NCBI GenBank assembly: GCA_013811855.1
Contig: JACCUL010000484.1
Location: forward strand, 1-15,825
Source of the DNA: Acidimicrobiia bacterium
GTDB taxonomy: Bacteria > Actinomycetota > Acidimicrobiia > Acidimicrobiales > Ilumatobacteraceae
DNA: 15,825 nt
Reading direction: 5' to 3'
The first letter of the stretch is position 1. Each line of letters starts with the position of its first letter. Positions 1-7,504 of the stretch are shown in pieces. Both the position numbers and the translations under genes were made by a program. The notes under the pieces are model-generated. The model saw only the letters and a list, made by a program, of their open reading frames with translations, searched no databases and was not told the origin of the DNA.

Positions 1-1104
1 AAGGACATCGCCGGCAAGGCCGTGTTCCTCGATCTCGCCACGACCCCCCACCTGCTGATCGCCGGCGCCACCGGAGCCGGCAAGTCGAGCGGCCTCAACT
101 GCATCATCACGTCCCTCCTGATGCGCACGACGCCGGACCAGGTGCGCCTGATCCTCGTCGACCCCAAGCAGGTCGAGATGGGCCAGTACAACCGCCTGCC
201 CCACCTGCTCACCCAGCCGGTGACCAACCCGAAGAAGGCCGCCAACGCGCTGGGCTGGGCGGTCAAGGAGATGGAGCGCCGCTACGACGTGCTGTTCGAG
301 GTCGGCTTCCGGGACGTCACCGGGTACAACGCGGCCTTCGACGACGGCAGCCTGACCGGGTCCCCGGCTGACGGGCGGACGTACGAACGCCTGCCCTACA
401 TCGTCGTGGTCGTCGACGAGCTGAACGACCTGATGATGGTGGCGCCGCGCGACGTCGAGGAGTCGATCACCCGCATCGCACAGAAGGCCCGGGCCGTCGG
501 CATCCACCTGATCGTCGCCACGCAGCGGCCGAGCGTCAACGTCATCACCGGCGTCATCAAGGCCAACATCCCCGCCCGCATCGCCTTCGCCGTGTCGAGC
601 CTCACCGACTCGCGGGTGATCCTCGACCAGCCCGGCGCCGAGAAGCTCGTCGGCAAGGGCGACATGCTGCTGCTGCCCGGCAACTCGTCGGTGGCCCAAC
701 GGGTGCAGGGCTCGTTCGTCAGCGAGGACGAGGTGCGCCAGATCGTCGCCCACTGGCGGCGCCAGGCGCCGGAGGTCACGTATGTCAGCGGCGTCGAGGG
801 TGGCGGCGAGGAGGGCGACGACCACGTCACGTCGAGCGCCAACGCCTTCTCGGCCGCCGACGGCGACGACGACGCGGCGATGACGCGCCAGGCCCGCGAC
901 CTCGTCGTGCGCAGCCAACTCGGCTCCACGTCGATGCTGCAACGCAAGCTCAAGGTCGGCTTCGCCCGGGCCGGCCGGATCATGGACCTGCTGGAGCAGC
1001 GCGGCGTCGTCGGTCCCAGCGAGGGCTCCAAAGCGCGGGCCGTGCTGATGACCGTCGAGGAGCTGGAGCTGCTGGAGCAGGCCGAACGCGACAGCGGAGC
1101 CTGA
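1..1104 (+). CDS. ftsK: FtsK/SpoIIIE DNA translocase, C-terminal part (5' end outside window)
   Basis: DNA-pumping ATPase that acts at the division septum to clear and segregate chromosomes. The reading frame is open from base 1, so the N-terminal membrane and linker parts lie upstream; 367 residues are visible. Walker A (GATGAGKSS) is at about residues 22-30 and Walker B (IVVVVDELNDLMM) at about 134-146, with Asn where many homologues have Ala in DELADL. The stretch LVDPKQVEMGQYNRLPHL is typical of the FtsK motor. Residues ~290-355 form the gamma winged-helix domain (RQARDLVV, SMLQRKLKVGFARA) that reads oriented chromosomal sequences. The family assignment is firm. The next gene follows after a large hairpin, so it may be transcribed separately. 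Confidence 0.96.
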   Translation, partial: KDIAGKAVFLDLATTPHLLIAGATGAGKSSGLNCIITSLLMRTTPDQVRLILVDPKQVEMGQYNRLPHLLTQPVTNPKKAANALGWAVKEMERRYDVLFEVGFRDVTGYNAAFDDGSLTGSPADGRTYERLPYIVVVVDELNDLMMVAPRDVEESITRIAQKARAVGIHLIVATQRPSVNVITGVIKANIPARIAFAVSSLTDSRVILDQPGAEKLVGKGDMLLLPGNSSVAQRVQGSFVSEDEVRQIVAHWRRQAPEVTYVSGVEGGGEEGDDHVTSSANAFSAADGDDDAAMTRQARDLVVRSQLGSTSMLQRKLKVGFARAGRIMDLLEQRGVVGPSEGSKARAVLMTVEELELLEQAERDSGA

Positions 1105-1121
1105 ACCGCCGCGGCCCGGAA

Positions 1122-1198
1122 CATCTGGGTGCGATTCGTCCCGTTGGCCGATCTGGGCGCGGCGGTGTCCCGGGATCGGGACCGTCCGCACCCAGATG
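1122..1198. repeat. Long imperfect inverted repeat after ftsK, possible terminator
   Basis: A perfect 12-bp arm, CATCTGGGTGCG (1122-1133), pairs with CGCACCCAGATG (1187-1198). After a 4-base internal loop a second stem pairs GTCCCG (1138-1143) with CGGGAC (1177-1182). The remaining ~33 bases form the loop. It lies between the ftsK stop and the next start. There is no T-run, which is common for actinobacterial terminators, so termination, an mRNA structure or a dispersed palindromic repeat are all possible. Confidence 0.6.
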
Positions 1199-1226
1199 GC
1201 TCGAACGGCGGTCATGATTGGGCCGC

Positions 1227-2153
1227 ATGGACGACGTCACGGAGCTGGCCTCCGGGTTGCGCTGGCCGGAGGGGCCGGTGGCGATGCCGGACGGCAGCGT
1301 CGTGGTCGTCGAGATGTTCGCCGAGCGGTTGACCCGGGTTCGGCCCGACGGCACGACCGAGACCGTGGCCGAGGTCCCCGGCGGGCCCAACGGCGCCGCC
1401 GTCGGGCCGGACGGCGCGTTCTACGTCTGCAACAACGGCGGCTGCTTCACGCCCGTCCGCGTCGGCAGGTTGCTGGTGCCGGGCCCGTTCGACCCTGACC
1501 GCTACTCGGGCGGGCGCATCGAGCGCGTCGACCCGACCCGCGGGGACGTCAGCGTGCTGTACACCGAGTGCGACCGACGGCCGCTGCGGGCGCCGAACGA
1601 CCTGGTGATGGACGGCCACGGTGGGTTCTGGTTCACGGACCACGGTGTCCGCGACACCCGTCACGCCCGGACGGCGGACCTCACCGGCGTGTACTACGCA
1701 CGCTGCGACGGGTCGGCGATCACCGAGGTCGTGTTCCCGACCGAGTCGCCGAACGGCATCGGGCTGTCGCCGGCGCACGACCGGCTGTATTGGGCCGAGT
1801 CGTTCACCGGGCGCCTCTACCAGCGGGCCGTGCTCGGGTCAGGACGGCTGGCGCCGTCGACACCGTTCGACCCCGCCGCGGTCCTGTGCGGCCTGCCCGG
1901 GCTGCAATTGCTCGACTCGCTGGCCGTCGACGGTGACGGGTGGATCTGCGTCGGCACGCTCCTCAGCGGCGGCATCACTTCGGTGTCACCCGACGGCGCG
2001 ACGGTGGAGTTCCTGCCCACGGGTGATCCGCTGACGACCAACCTGTGCTTCGGCGGCGACGACCTGCGCACGGCCTACGTGACGTTGTCGGGCACCGGCC
2101 GTCTCGTGGCGGTCCCGTGGCCGCGCCCCGGCCGCCGCCTGGCGCACCAGTGA
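1227..2153 (+). CDS. SMP-30/gluconolactonase/LRE family protein
   Basis: Six-bladed beta-propeller of the SMP-30 family, 308 residues, probably a cytosolic sugar-lactone hydrolase; the true substrate cannot be read from sequence. The metal-site residues expected for the family are visible: Glu15 in WPEGP, Asn176 in SPNGIGLS and Asp230 in LLDSLAVDGDG, with Asn124 in APNDLVMDG as a substrate-side residue. Repeated PDG and GDG turns mark the blades. ATG at 1227 is preferred over an in-frame TTG at 1218 because it begins just before the conserved EGP motif and no good ribosome site favours the TTG. No signal peptide is apparent. It lies between ftsK and rimO, which are often close in actinobacteria, and seems to be an insertion into that block. 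Confidence 0.88.
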   Translation: MDDVTELASGLRWPEGPVAMPDGSVVVVEMFAERLTRVRPDGTTETVAEVPGGPNGAAVGPDGAFYVCNNGGCFTPVRVGRLLVPGPFDPDRYSGGRIERVDPTRGDVSVLYTECDRRPLRAPNDLVMDGHGGFWFTDHGVRDTRHARTADLTGVYYARCDGSAITEVVFPTESPNGIGLSPAHDRLYWAESFTGRLYQRAVLGSGRLAPSTPFDPAAVLCGLPGLQLLDSLAVDGDGWICVGTLLSGGITSVSPDGATVEFLPTGDPLTTNLCFGGDDLRTAYVTLSGTGRLVAVPWPRPGRRLAHQ

Positions 2154-2183
2154 GCGAGCGCCGCGAGCTCGGGCGACACCGTC

Positions 2184-2576
2184 GTGACCTGGCTGTCTGA
2201 CCACGCGTCCGCCGAGTGTTGCGACCTGACCACCACCGGGCGGCGTACCGGCCGGCACCACGAGATCGAGATCTGGTTCGGCGTCGTCGATGACCGGCTG
2301 TGCCTCATCTCGGGCAACGGTCCGGAGGCCGACTGGTTCCGCAACCTGCAGGCCGACCCGGCAGTGACGGTCCGCATCGACGACGAGGTCCGCGGCGGCC
2401 GGGCGGCGACCGTGACCGATCCGGAGCTGCGCCGGCGGGTCGGTGACGTGATGGGCGCCAAGTACGTCTGGTCCGGCGATCCGTCGATCGGGTTGACGTA
2501 CGAGGCGTGGTGCTACCAGGTCCCGGCCGCTGTCGTCTCGGTCGACCAGCCGGGCGCGACCGCTGTGACTGGGTAG
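2184..2576 (+). CDS. Nitroreductase/deazaflavin-dependent oxidoreductase family protein (DUF385-like)
   Basis: A 130-residue protein of the Ddn-like split-barrel family, in which many members bind deazaflavin F420 and some reduce nitro compounds or quinones. Visible signatures are LTTTGRRTGRHHEIEIWF near residues 15-32 and ISGNGPEADWFRNLQ near 42-56, followed by a PAVTVRI strand. These match the family's cofactor-side segments. It starts with GTG 30 bases after the preceding stop and ends 11 bases before rimO, so it may be co-transcribed with both. The substrate is unknown. F420 rather than FMN use is inferred from the family, not seen. Confidence 0.8.
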   Translation: MTWLSDHASAECCDLTTTGRRTGRHHEIEIWFGVVDDRLCLISGNGPEADWFRNLQADPAVTVRIDDEVRGGRAATVTDPELRRRVGDVMGAKYVWSGDPSIGLTYEAWCYQVPAAVVSVDQPGATAVTG

Positions 2577-2587
2577 CGTCGAACGCC

Positions 2588-3889
2588 GTGCCTGAGCGCT
2601 TCTACGTCGAGACGCTGGGCTGCCCGAAGAACCAGGTCGACTCGGACAAGCTCGTCGGCACCCTGCTGGCCGACGGCCTGCGACCGACCGACGATCCCCG
2701 TGCCGCCGACCTCGTCGTCGTCAACACGTGCGCGTTCATCGACGCCGCCCGCCAGGAGAGCATCGACACCGTGCTGCAGCTCGACGGGCGCCGCCGCGTC
2801 GGGTCGCGCCTCGTGGTCACGGGGTGCATGGCCGAGCGGTACGGCGATGAGCTGGCCGCGGCGCTCCCGGAGGTCGACCTCGTCGCCGGCTTCGGCGTCG
2901 CCGTCAACGCGCCGGCACCGGCTCCGCCCCACCGCCGGCTGATCCCCGTCGCCACCGCGCCGGTGCCGATCCTCGATCTGCTCAACCTGCCCCGGCCGCG
3001 CTCGACCAGCCCGTGGGCGTACGTCAAGGTGGCGGAGGGCTGCGACCGCAAGTGCGGCTTCTGCGCCATCCCCTCGTTCCGCGGGCCGCAGCGCAGCCGG
3101 ACCGTCGAGTCGATCCTCGCCGAGGTCGACGACCTGGCGGTGCGGGAGATCGTGCTCGTCGCCCAGGACCTGGCGTCGTACGGCAGGGACGTGCCCGACG
3201 AGCTCGGCGCGGGGGCCATCGTGCCGCTCGTGCGAGCCGTCGCCGAACGGGTCGACCGGACGCGGCTGCTGTACCTCTACCCGAGCGATCTCACCGACGC
3301 GCTGATCGATGCCGTGTGCGACACGGGGGTGCCGTACTTCGACCTCTCACTGCAGCACGTCAGCAAGCCCTTGCTGCGGCGCATGCGTCGGTGGGGCGAC
3401 GGCGACCGGTTCTTGCGCCGGATCACGACGATCCGCGGGCGCCAGCCCGACGCCGCGTTCCGCAGCAACTTCATCGTCGGCTACCCGGGGGAGACGGAGG
3501 CCGACCACGACCTCCTGCTGCGCTTCGTCGAGGAGGCCGAGCTGGACTGGTGCGGCTTCTTCGCCTTCAGCCGCGAGGAGGGCACGTACGCCGCCGACCT
3601 CGACGGGACCGTGCCCAACTCGCTGGTGGCGGAACGGTTGGGCGAGCTGACGGAGTTGCAGGACGCCATCACCGCCTCGCGCCGCGACGCGCTGATCGGG
3701 GCCACGGTCGTGGTGCTCGTGGACGCGACGGGTGTCGGGCGCAGCCACCGCGAGGCGCCGGAGATCGACGGCGTCATCCACGTCGACGCCAAGCGGCCCG
3801 TCGGCGAGCTCGTCGAGGTCGAGATCGTCGGCGCCATCGGTCCCGACCTCGTCGCCGCCGGCGCACCGGCACTGGTCGGCGAACGCTGA
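2588..3889 (+). CDS. rimO: Ribosomal protein S12 methylthiotransferase RimO
   Basis: Radical-SAM methylthiotransferase that adds a methylthio group to an Asp of ribosomal protein S12; 433 residues, the usual family length. The N-terminal UPF0004 domain carries the auxiliary Fe-S cysteines Cys12 (LGCPKNQVDSD), Cys48 (VVNTCAFI) and Cys80 (VVTGCMAER). The radical-SAM site is Cys152-x3-Cys156-x2-Cys159 (GCDRKCGFCAIP), followed by FRGPQRSR. The C-terminal part is a TRAM-type RNA-binding domain. The LGCPKN motif and the DLASYGRD segment separate RimO from the tRNA enzyme MiaB. GTG at 2588 places LGCPKN at the right distance from the N terminus; an in-frame upstream extension would overlap the previous gene. 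Its TGA shares one base with the ATG of pgsA, so the two are translationally coupled. Confidence 0.95.
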   Translation: MPERFYVETLGCPKNQVDSDKLVGTLLADGLRPTDDPRAADLVVVNTCAFIDAARQESIDTVLQLDGRRRVGSRLVVTGCMAERYGDELAAALPEVDLVAGFGVAVNAPAPAPPHRRLIPVATAPVPILDLLNLPRPRSTSPWAYVKVAEGCDRKCGFCAIPSFRGPQRSRTVESILAEVDDLAVREIVLVAQDLASYGRDVPDELGAGAIVPLVRAVAERVDRTRLLYLYPSDLTDALIDAVCDTGVPYFDLSLQHVSKPLLRRMRRWGDGDRFLRRITTIRGRQPDAAFRSNFIVGYPGETEADHDLLLRFVEEAELDWCGFFAFSREEGTYAADLDGTVPNSLVAERLGELTELQDAITASRRDALIGATVVVLVDATGVGRSHREAPEIDGVIHVDAKRPVGELVEVEIVGAIGPDLVAAGAPALVGER

Positions 3890-4452
3890 TGGCCGTCGAC
3901 CCGGGCTCGATCAAGACGTGGGCCAACGCCGTCACGGCCGGGCGCTTGCTGCTGTCGCCGTTGATGTTCTGGGCCATCCCGAACCACGACCGGGGCGCGT
4001 GGCCGGCGTTCGCCCTGTGGTTCGCCCTGTGTGTCAGCGACCTCGCCGACGGCGTGATCGCCCGCCGCCACGGCGTCACCCGTTCGGGCGCGTTCCTCGA
4101 CCCGCTGGCCGACAAGGTGCTCGTACTCGGCGCGATGTTCACGCTCGTCGGGCGCGGTGTGTTCTGGGTCGTGCCGGTCGTGATCATCGCCGCCCGCGAG
4201 TTCGTGATCAGCATCTACCGCACGGTCGTCGGGTCGAAGGGCGTGAGCGTGCCGGCCAGCCGCCTCGCCAAGTACAAGATGCTGTCGCAGCAGCTGGCCG
4301 TCGGGTTCGCGCTGCTGCCGCTGACGGCGCTCGACGCCACGTGGCTGTGGAACGGGTTCCTGTGGTCGGCCGTCGTGCTCGCCGTCGTCAGCGGGACGCA
4401 GTACCTGCTGCGCGCCCGATCCCACCGCCCGGTCACCGTCCATGCGATGTGA
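3889..4452 (+). CDS. pgsA: CDP-diacylglycerol-glycerol-3-phosphate 3-phosphatidyltransferase
   Basis: Membrane enzyme that makes phosphatidylglycerophosphate from CDP-diacylglycerol and glycerol-3-phosphate, the committed step to phosphatidylglycerol and cardiolipin. The 187 residues contain the full CDP-alcohol phosphotransferase motif: Asp51-x2-Asp54-Gly55-x2-Ala58-Arg59-x7-Gly67-x3-Asp71-x3-Asp75. Several hydrophobic helices are visible, including segments near residues 38-50, 76-105 and 125-175. The reading starts at an ATG overlapping the rimO stop (TGATG) and its last 11 bases overlap the start of cinA, the conserved actinobacterial rimO-pgsA-cinA arrangement. The exact alcohol acceptor is inferred from that context, since other CDP-alcohol transferases share the motif. 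Confidence 0.92.
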   Translation: MAVDPGSIKTWANAVTAGRLLLSPLMFWAIPNHDRGAWPAFALWFALCVSDLADGVIARRHGVTRSGAFLDPLADKVLVLGAMFTLVGRGVFWVVPVVIIAAREFVISIYRTVVGSKGVSVPASRLAKYKMLSQQLAVGFALLPLTALDATWLWNGFLWSAVVLAVVSGTQYLLRARSHRPVTVHAM

Positions 4453-5686
4453 TGTCCTGGCCGTCGGCACCGAGCTGCTCCTCGGTCAGATCGTCGACGG
4501 CAACTCGGCGTGGATCGGCGAGCAGCTCGCCGCCCACGGCATCGACTCGCTGCTGCAGGTCAAGGTCGGCGACAACGTCGGGCGCATCACGGCGACGCTG
4601 CGGCGGATGCTCGAGGAGGCCGACGCCGTCATCGTGACCGGCGGGCTCGGCCCGACCCACGATGACGTGACGCGCGACGCGCTGGCTGCCGTGCTCGGCG
4701 TCGAGCTGCACCCCGACGAGGCCGTGGCCGAGACGATCCGCTCCCTGTTCGCGTCGCGCGGGCGGGTGATGCCGGAGAACAACCTGCGCCAGGCGCTCGT
4801 GCCCGACGGCGCCACGGTCATCGCGCAGACCCGGGGCACGGCACCGGGCCTGATCGGCGAGGTCGACGGTCGCGTCGTCTACGCCGTGCCCGGCGTTCCC
4901 CACGAGATGCGCGACATGCTTGAGCGCTCGGTGCTGCCCGACCTGGGCCGGCGCCTCGGTCCCACGTCCGTGATCGCCAGCCGGACGGTACGGACGTGGG
5001 GCGACAGCGAGAGCGGGATGAACGCCCGCCTCGACGAGCTCATCGCCCGGCTGGACGCGGTCGGCGACCCGACGCTGGCGTTCCTGGCCCGCGGCTGGGA
5101 GGGGCTGGAGATCCGGCTGACGACGCGACAGCCCGACAGGGCCACGGCGGACGCCGTGCTGGACGGTGTCGTCGCCGAGGTGCGGACCGTGCTCGGTCCG
5201 CTCGTCGTCAGCGCCGACGGCCGGTCGATGGAGGCCGTCGTGCTCGACCAGCTCCGTGACGCCGGTCTGACGATCGGCCTCGCCGAGTCCGTGACCGGCG
5301 GCCTCGTGGCCGGCCGGCTGACGGCCGTGCCCGGCGCCAGCGACGTGCTGCGTGGGTCCATCGTCTCCTATGCCAGCGGCGTCAAGTTTGACCTGCTCGA
5401 GGTCACGCCGGGGCCGGTGGTCAACGAACCGGTCGCCGTCGAGATGGCCGAGGGGGCCCGGCGCGTGCTCGGAGCCGATGTCGGGCTGGGGCTGACGGGG
5501 GTCGCCGGACCGGCCGAGCAGGACGGCGTCGCCGTCGGCACGGTGTGCATCGCCGTCGCCCTGCCCACCGGCACCCACGCAACGACGCTGCGCCTTGGCA
5601 CGGGACGCGAACAGGTGCGCCAGTTCGCCGTCATCAACGCGCTCGACCTCCTCCGCCGCCGTCTGCACCTGCTCACCGGCGGGTGA
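4442..5686 (+). CDS. cinA: CinA family protein (MoCF-like domain plus NMN deamidase-type domain)
   Basis: A 414-residue two-domain CinA. Residues 1-~170 form the MoCF/COG1058 domain (AVGTELLLGQIVDGN at 7-21; VTGGLGPTHDDVTRDA at 65-80; YAVPGVPHEMRDML at 147-160), linked in some bacteria to ADP-ribose hydrolysis. Residues ~265-414 form the PncC/CinA-C domain, known to deamidate nicotinamide mononucleotide for NAD salvage. Its catalytic Ser283 is in GLAESVTGG and Lys315 in YASGVKFD. The usual Cys after that Ser (AESCTGG) is Val284 here. LTGVAGPAEQDGVAVGTV at 351-368 is the next conserved loop. The ATG overlaps the pgsA coding end by 11 bases. The assignment is firm; whether both activities are present is not known. 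Confidence 0.93.
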   Translation: MRCDVLAVGTELLLGQIVDGNSAWIGEQLAAHGIDSLLQVKVGDNVGRITATLRRMLEEADAVIVTGGLGPTHDDVTRDALAAVLGVELHPDEAVAETIRSLFASRGRVMPENNLRQALVPDGATVIAQTRGTAPGLIGEVDGRVVYAVPGVPHEMRDMLERSVLPDLGRRLGPTSVIASRTVRTWGDSESGMNARLDELIARLDAVGDPTLAFLARGWEGLEIRLTTRQPDRATADAVLDGVVAEVRTVLGPLVVSADGRSMEAVVLDQLRDAGLTIGLAESVTGGLVAGRLTAVPGASDVLRGSIVSYASGVKFDLLEVTPGPVVNEPVAVEMAEGARRVLGADVGLGLTGVAGPAEQDGVAVGTVCIAVALPTGTHATTLRLGTGREQVRQFAVINALDLLRRRLHLLTGG

Positions 5687-5764
5687 CGGAGCCAACGGCG
5701 TCTTCTCGTGGACAGATACGACGTCACGCGTCGTTGCTGTCCACACATCGGTGAGCATCTCGAT

Positions 5765-6127
5765 GTGCTCTTCGTCTACGGCACGCTGCAGCCGGGACGG
5801 TTGCGCTGGCCGTTCCTGGCGCCGTACGTGGTCGGTGCGGCGCGACCGGCGACGGTGCCGGGTGCGCTGTACGACACGGGTGGCGGCTGGCCGATCGCCG
5901 TCTTCGGCGCCGCTGGCGCGGTGCCCGGCACGCTCGTGAGGCTCGACCCGAACCGCCTCGGCGAGGCGCTCACCGTGCTCGATGAGATCGAGGTCACGGC
6001 GACCGCGTCACTGCGCCGCATCGTCGTCACGACCACCGACGGTGAGTCGGCGTGGGCCTACCACTGGGTCGACGCGGTCGACGGCTTCGTCCCCATCGAC
6101 CGCTGGACCTCACGCGACGAGCGTTGA
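5765..6127 (+). CDS. Gamma-glutamylcyclotransferase family protein
   Basis: Small GGCT-like fold protein of 120 residues. The N-terminal FVYGTLQPG (residues 3-11) is the substrate-binding loop of the family, and the LDEIE segment (72-76) carries the Glu that acts as catalytic acid/base in gamma-glutamyl cyclotransferases. A buried PGTLVRLDP stretch sits between them, as usual. Members release 5-oxoproline from gamma-glutamyl compounds, but many bacterial ones have unknown substrates. GTG at 5765 is chosen because GGTGAG lies about nine bases upstream and the YGTL motif is then N-terminal. An in-frame GTG at 5708 would add 19 residues with no family match. It follows cinA by 78 bases and may be its last operon partner. 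Confidence 0.82.
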   Translation: MLFVYGTLQPGRLRWPFLAPYVVGAARPATVPGALYDTGGGWPIAVFGAAGAVPGTLVRLDPNRLGEALTVLDEIEVTATASLRRIVVTTTDGESAWAYHWVDAVDGFVPIDRWTSRDER

Positions 6128-6165
6128 GCGCCGCCGGGGCCGTTCTGTCCCCACCGATCGCGGCG

Positions 6166-6190
6166 GTCGGCCGATGGTGGGGCGGCCGAC
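6166..6190 (+). terminator. GC-rich hairpin after the cyclotransferase gene, candidate terminator
   Basis: GTCGGCC (6166-6172) pairs perfectly with GGCCGAC (6184-6190) around an 11-base loop, about 38 bases after the preceding stop. No T-run follows. It marks the end of the core operon and lies directly before the degraded accessory patch, so termination is plausible but not shown. Confidence 0.4.
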
Positions 6191-6208
6191 AGGTTGAGGA
6201 TGGCGTGA

Positions 6209-6313
6209 CGGCGGTTCGACGGCCGCAAGGTCACGTTGCTCCCTCGCCACAACGAGATCCCCGAGCACGCCGCACGGGGAGCGATCCGAGACGCAGAACG
6301 ATGGGAGCCATGA
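6209..6313 (+). pseudogene. HicA-like toxin relic (C-terminal part only)
   Basis: An open stretch without a start codon, just after an in-frame stop at 6206-6208. It reads RRFDGRKVTLLPRHNEIPEH and then AARGAIRDAERWEP before its stop at 6311-6313. This is the C-terminal half of a HicA/YcfA toxin: the DGRKVT strand, the PRHNEI turn and the xARxxIRD helix. The N-terminal half, including the Gly-Ser-His segment with the catalytic His, is not found in any frame upstream. The stop is one base from the ATG of a HicB-like gene, the normal hicA-hicB order. I infer a 5'-truncated, inactive toxin gene. HicA toxins are small RNA-binding proteins that cleave mRNA. Confidence 0.6.
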
Positions 6314-6314
6314 G

Positions 6315-6728
6315 ATGAGGTACGAGGTGCAAGCGATCCGCTCCGGAAAGTGGCGGGCTACCGAGTTCCCCGGCGTCGACGAGCGCATGCACAGCCAGGC
6401 CCGACGGCTCGACCAGGTACAAGCGATGGCGGCAGACGCGCTGACGATGTGGTTCGCCGACGAGGACGGACGCACAGTGTCGGCTATCGACGTCGACGTC
6501 GAGGTCGTGCTCGACGGCGAGCTGCGGGCGGTCGTGGACCGTGCCGCCGTGGCGCGTGCGCACGTCGAGGCGGCGTCAGTCAAGCTGCGGAGTGCGAGCC
6601 GTGACGCCGTGCAGGCGATGGCGTCCGTGGCATCTGCCGGTGCGCGACGTCGGCCACCTTCTCGGCGTGTCGTACGAGTACGCGGCGAAGCTCGCGAACA
6701 CCGAGAGCACGCCCGATGGGGAGGGTGA
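6315..6728 (+). pseudogene. HicB-like antitoxin, frameshifted before its HTH
   Basis: The open frame encodes 137 residues. Residues 1-~100 resemble a HicB N-terminal domain (YEVQAIRSGKWRATEFPGVD; SAIDVDVEVVLDGEL) and then a helix-rich linker. Near base 6628 the match moves to the +1 frame, where LPVRDVGHLLGVSYEYAAKL (6640-6699) forms the expected DNA-binding helix-turn-helix. In its own frame the protein instead ends in an Arg-rich stretch without family features. Joining the two frames restores a protein parallel to the intact antitoxin at 8780-9325. I infer a frameshift mutation that removed DNA binding. A programmed shift is possible but no slippery site is evident. The shifted frame stays open to 7017. 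Together with the toxin relic upstream this is a dead toxin-antitoxin pair. Confidence 0.6.
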
Positions 6729-7072
6729 AGGCGCGGCGCACGGCCACGCAGCGCATCTGACGCCGGATCCCAGCAGCCAAGACGCGAAGAGAGCACGCGC
6801 CGAGCGAGGGCGGCGGCGTCGGCGAGCGAGTGGTCGCCCACGGACGGTGGAGGGACGAGCATCACGGGAGGCTCCGGGGAGTGTCAGCCAGACAGCTCCC
6901 CGCCTGGAGCAACTGAAGGAAATTGCCTGTCGCACGCGAGAGGCCTCGTGTACCGGGTGTGAACGTGGTGGCCGGTGGGCACACGTTCGGGAGCAGTGCC
7001 TGGCCCGCCGGCGATGACAGGATCCCCCGTCCCCGGCGAGTCGGCACTGCCAACGGGCAAGGGAATCGCAAT
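6729..7072. other. Stretch without a convincing gene
   Basis: This region holds the continuation, to 7017, of the +1 frame that carries the displaced antitoxin HTH; it is rich in Arg and has no recognised domain. The opposite strand has long open frames that look like shadows. I see no tRNA, CRISPR or clear promoter. GGGAA at 7061-7065 may be a weak ribosome site for the next gene. Confidence 0.4.
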
Positions 7073-7318
7073 ATGACAACCAACGGGCCGATCCACACGC
7101 TGCCCGCCGGCGACGGCTGGGAGATCCGCGAGGAGGGGTCGACGACAGCACTGTCGAAGCACTCGACGCGGGATGATGCGATCGCCGCCGGCCGGCGACG
7201 GGCCAAGGCGGATGGGGTTGAGCACTTCATCCACAACCCGCGGCGTTCGAGCTCCAGACGGCGGACGAGCAGCTCATCGGCATTCGGTCCGATCCGACCG
7301 CATCGTCGACATCCGTGA
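7073..7318 (+). CDS. DUF2188-like small protein
   Basis: An 81-residue protein. The first ~53 residues follow the DUF2188 pattern: a short strand with GDGWEIREEGS, then an STRDDAIAAGRRRAKADG helix, then HFIHN. Members are small proteins of unknown function, common on mobile and accessory DNA. After HFIHN the usual DG-x-I...R-x-S-Y tail is missing and replaced by an Arg/Ser-rich stretch, so the 3' end may be frameshifted. The ATG at 7073 is preferred because the homology begins right after it and a weak GGGAA lies upstream. Its place between a dead toxin-antitoxin pair and an integrated element marks it as accessory. No function can be assigned. Confidence 0.6.
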   Translation: MTTNGPIHTLPAGDGWEIREEGSTTALSKHSTRDDAIAAGRRRAKADGVEHFIHNPRRSSSRRRTSSSSAFGPIRPHRRHP

Positions 7319-7340
7319 TGCCTGAGTGCCAGCCCGATCG

Positions 7341-7369
7341 CATCGTCGCGGCGCTCGTCGGCGACGATG
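7341..7369 (+). terminator. 9-bp perfect hairpin after the DUF2188-like gene
   Basis: CATCGTCGC (7341-7349) pairs with GCGACGATG (7361-7369) around an 11-base loop, 23 bases after the preceding stop. It has no T-run. It may be a terminator or a leftover regulatory palindrome of the former tRNA upstream region. Confidence 0.35.
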
Positions 7370-7462
7370 TCCCGCGACCGCTCGCATCGGTTCCTCGACC
7401 ACGGCAGAGCCGCCGACCGCACCGCAACGGTGGCCCGGCTCGTCATTATCGTGTCGCGGCCA

Positions 7463-7503
7463 CCCCGTAGCTCAGATGATCAGAGCAGCGGACTTCTCAT
7501 CCG
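7463..7503 (+). repeat. Left attachment repeat: tRNA-Arg 5'-half remnant (attL)
   Basis: 39 of 41 bases equal 12028-12068, covering most of the 5' acceptor strand, D arm and anticodon arm of tRNA-Arg(TCT). The two differences are 7477 (T here, G in the intact gene) and 7498 (C here, A there). After the anticodon stem the match ends, and no T arm follows, so this is not a working tRNA. I infer that it is the original chromosomal 5' half, left behind by integration. Confidence 0.75.
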
Positions 7504-7504
7504 C

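Noticed and set aside
4433..5758. 441-residue minus-strand open frame opposite cinA
   Set aside because: It is a shadow of the GC-rich cinA codon pattern, with low-complexity Gly/Arg/His content and no domain; cinA is unambiguous.
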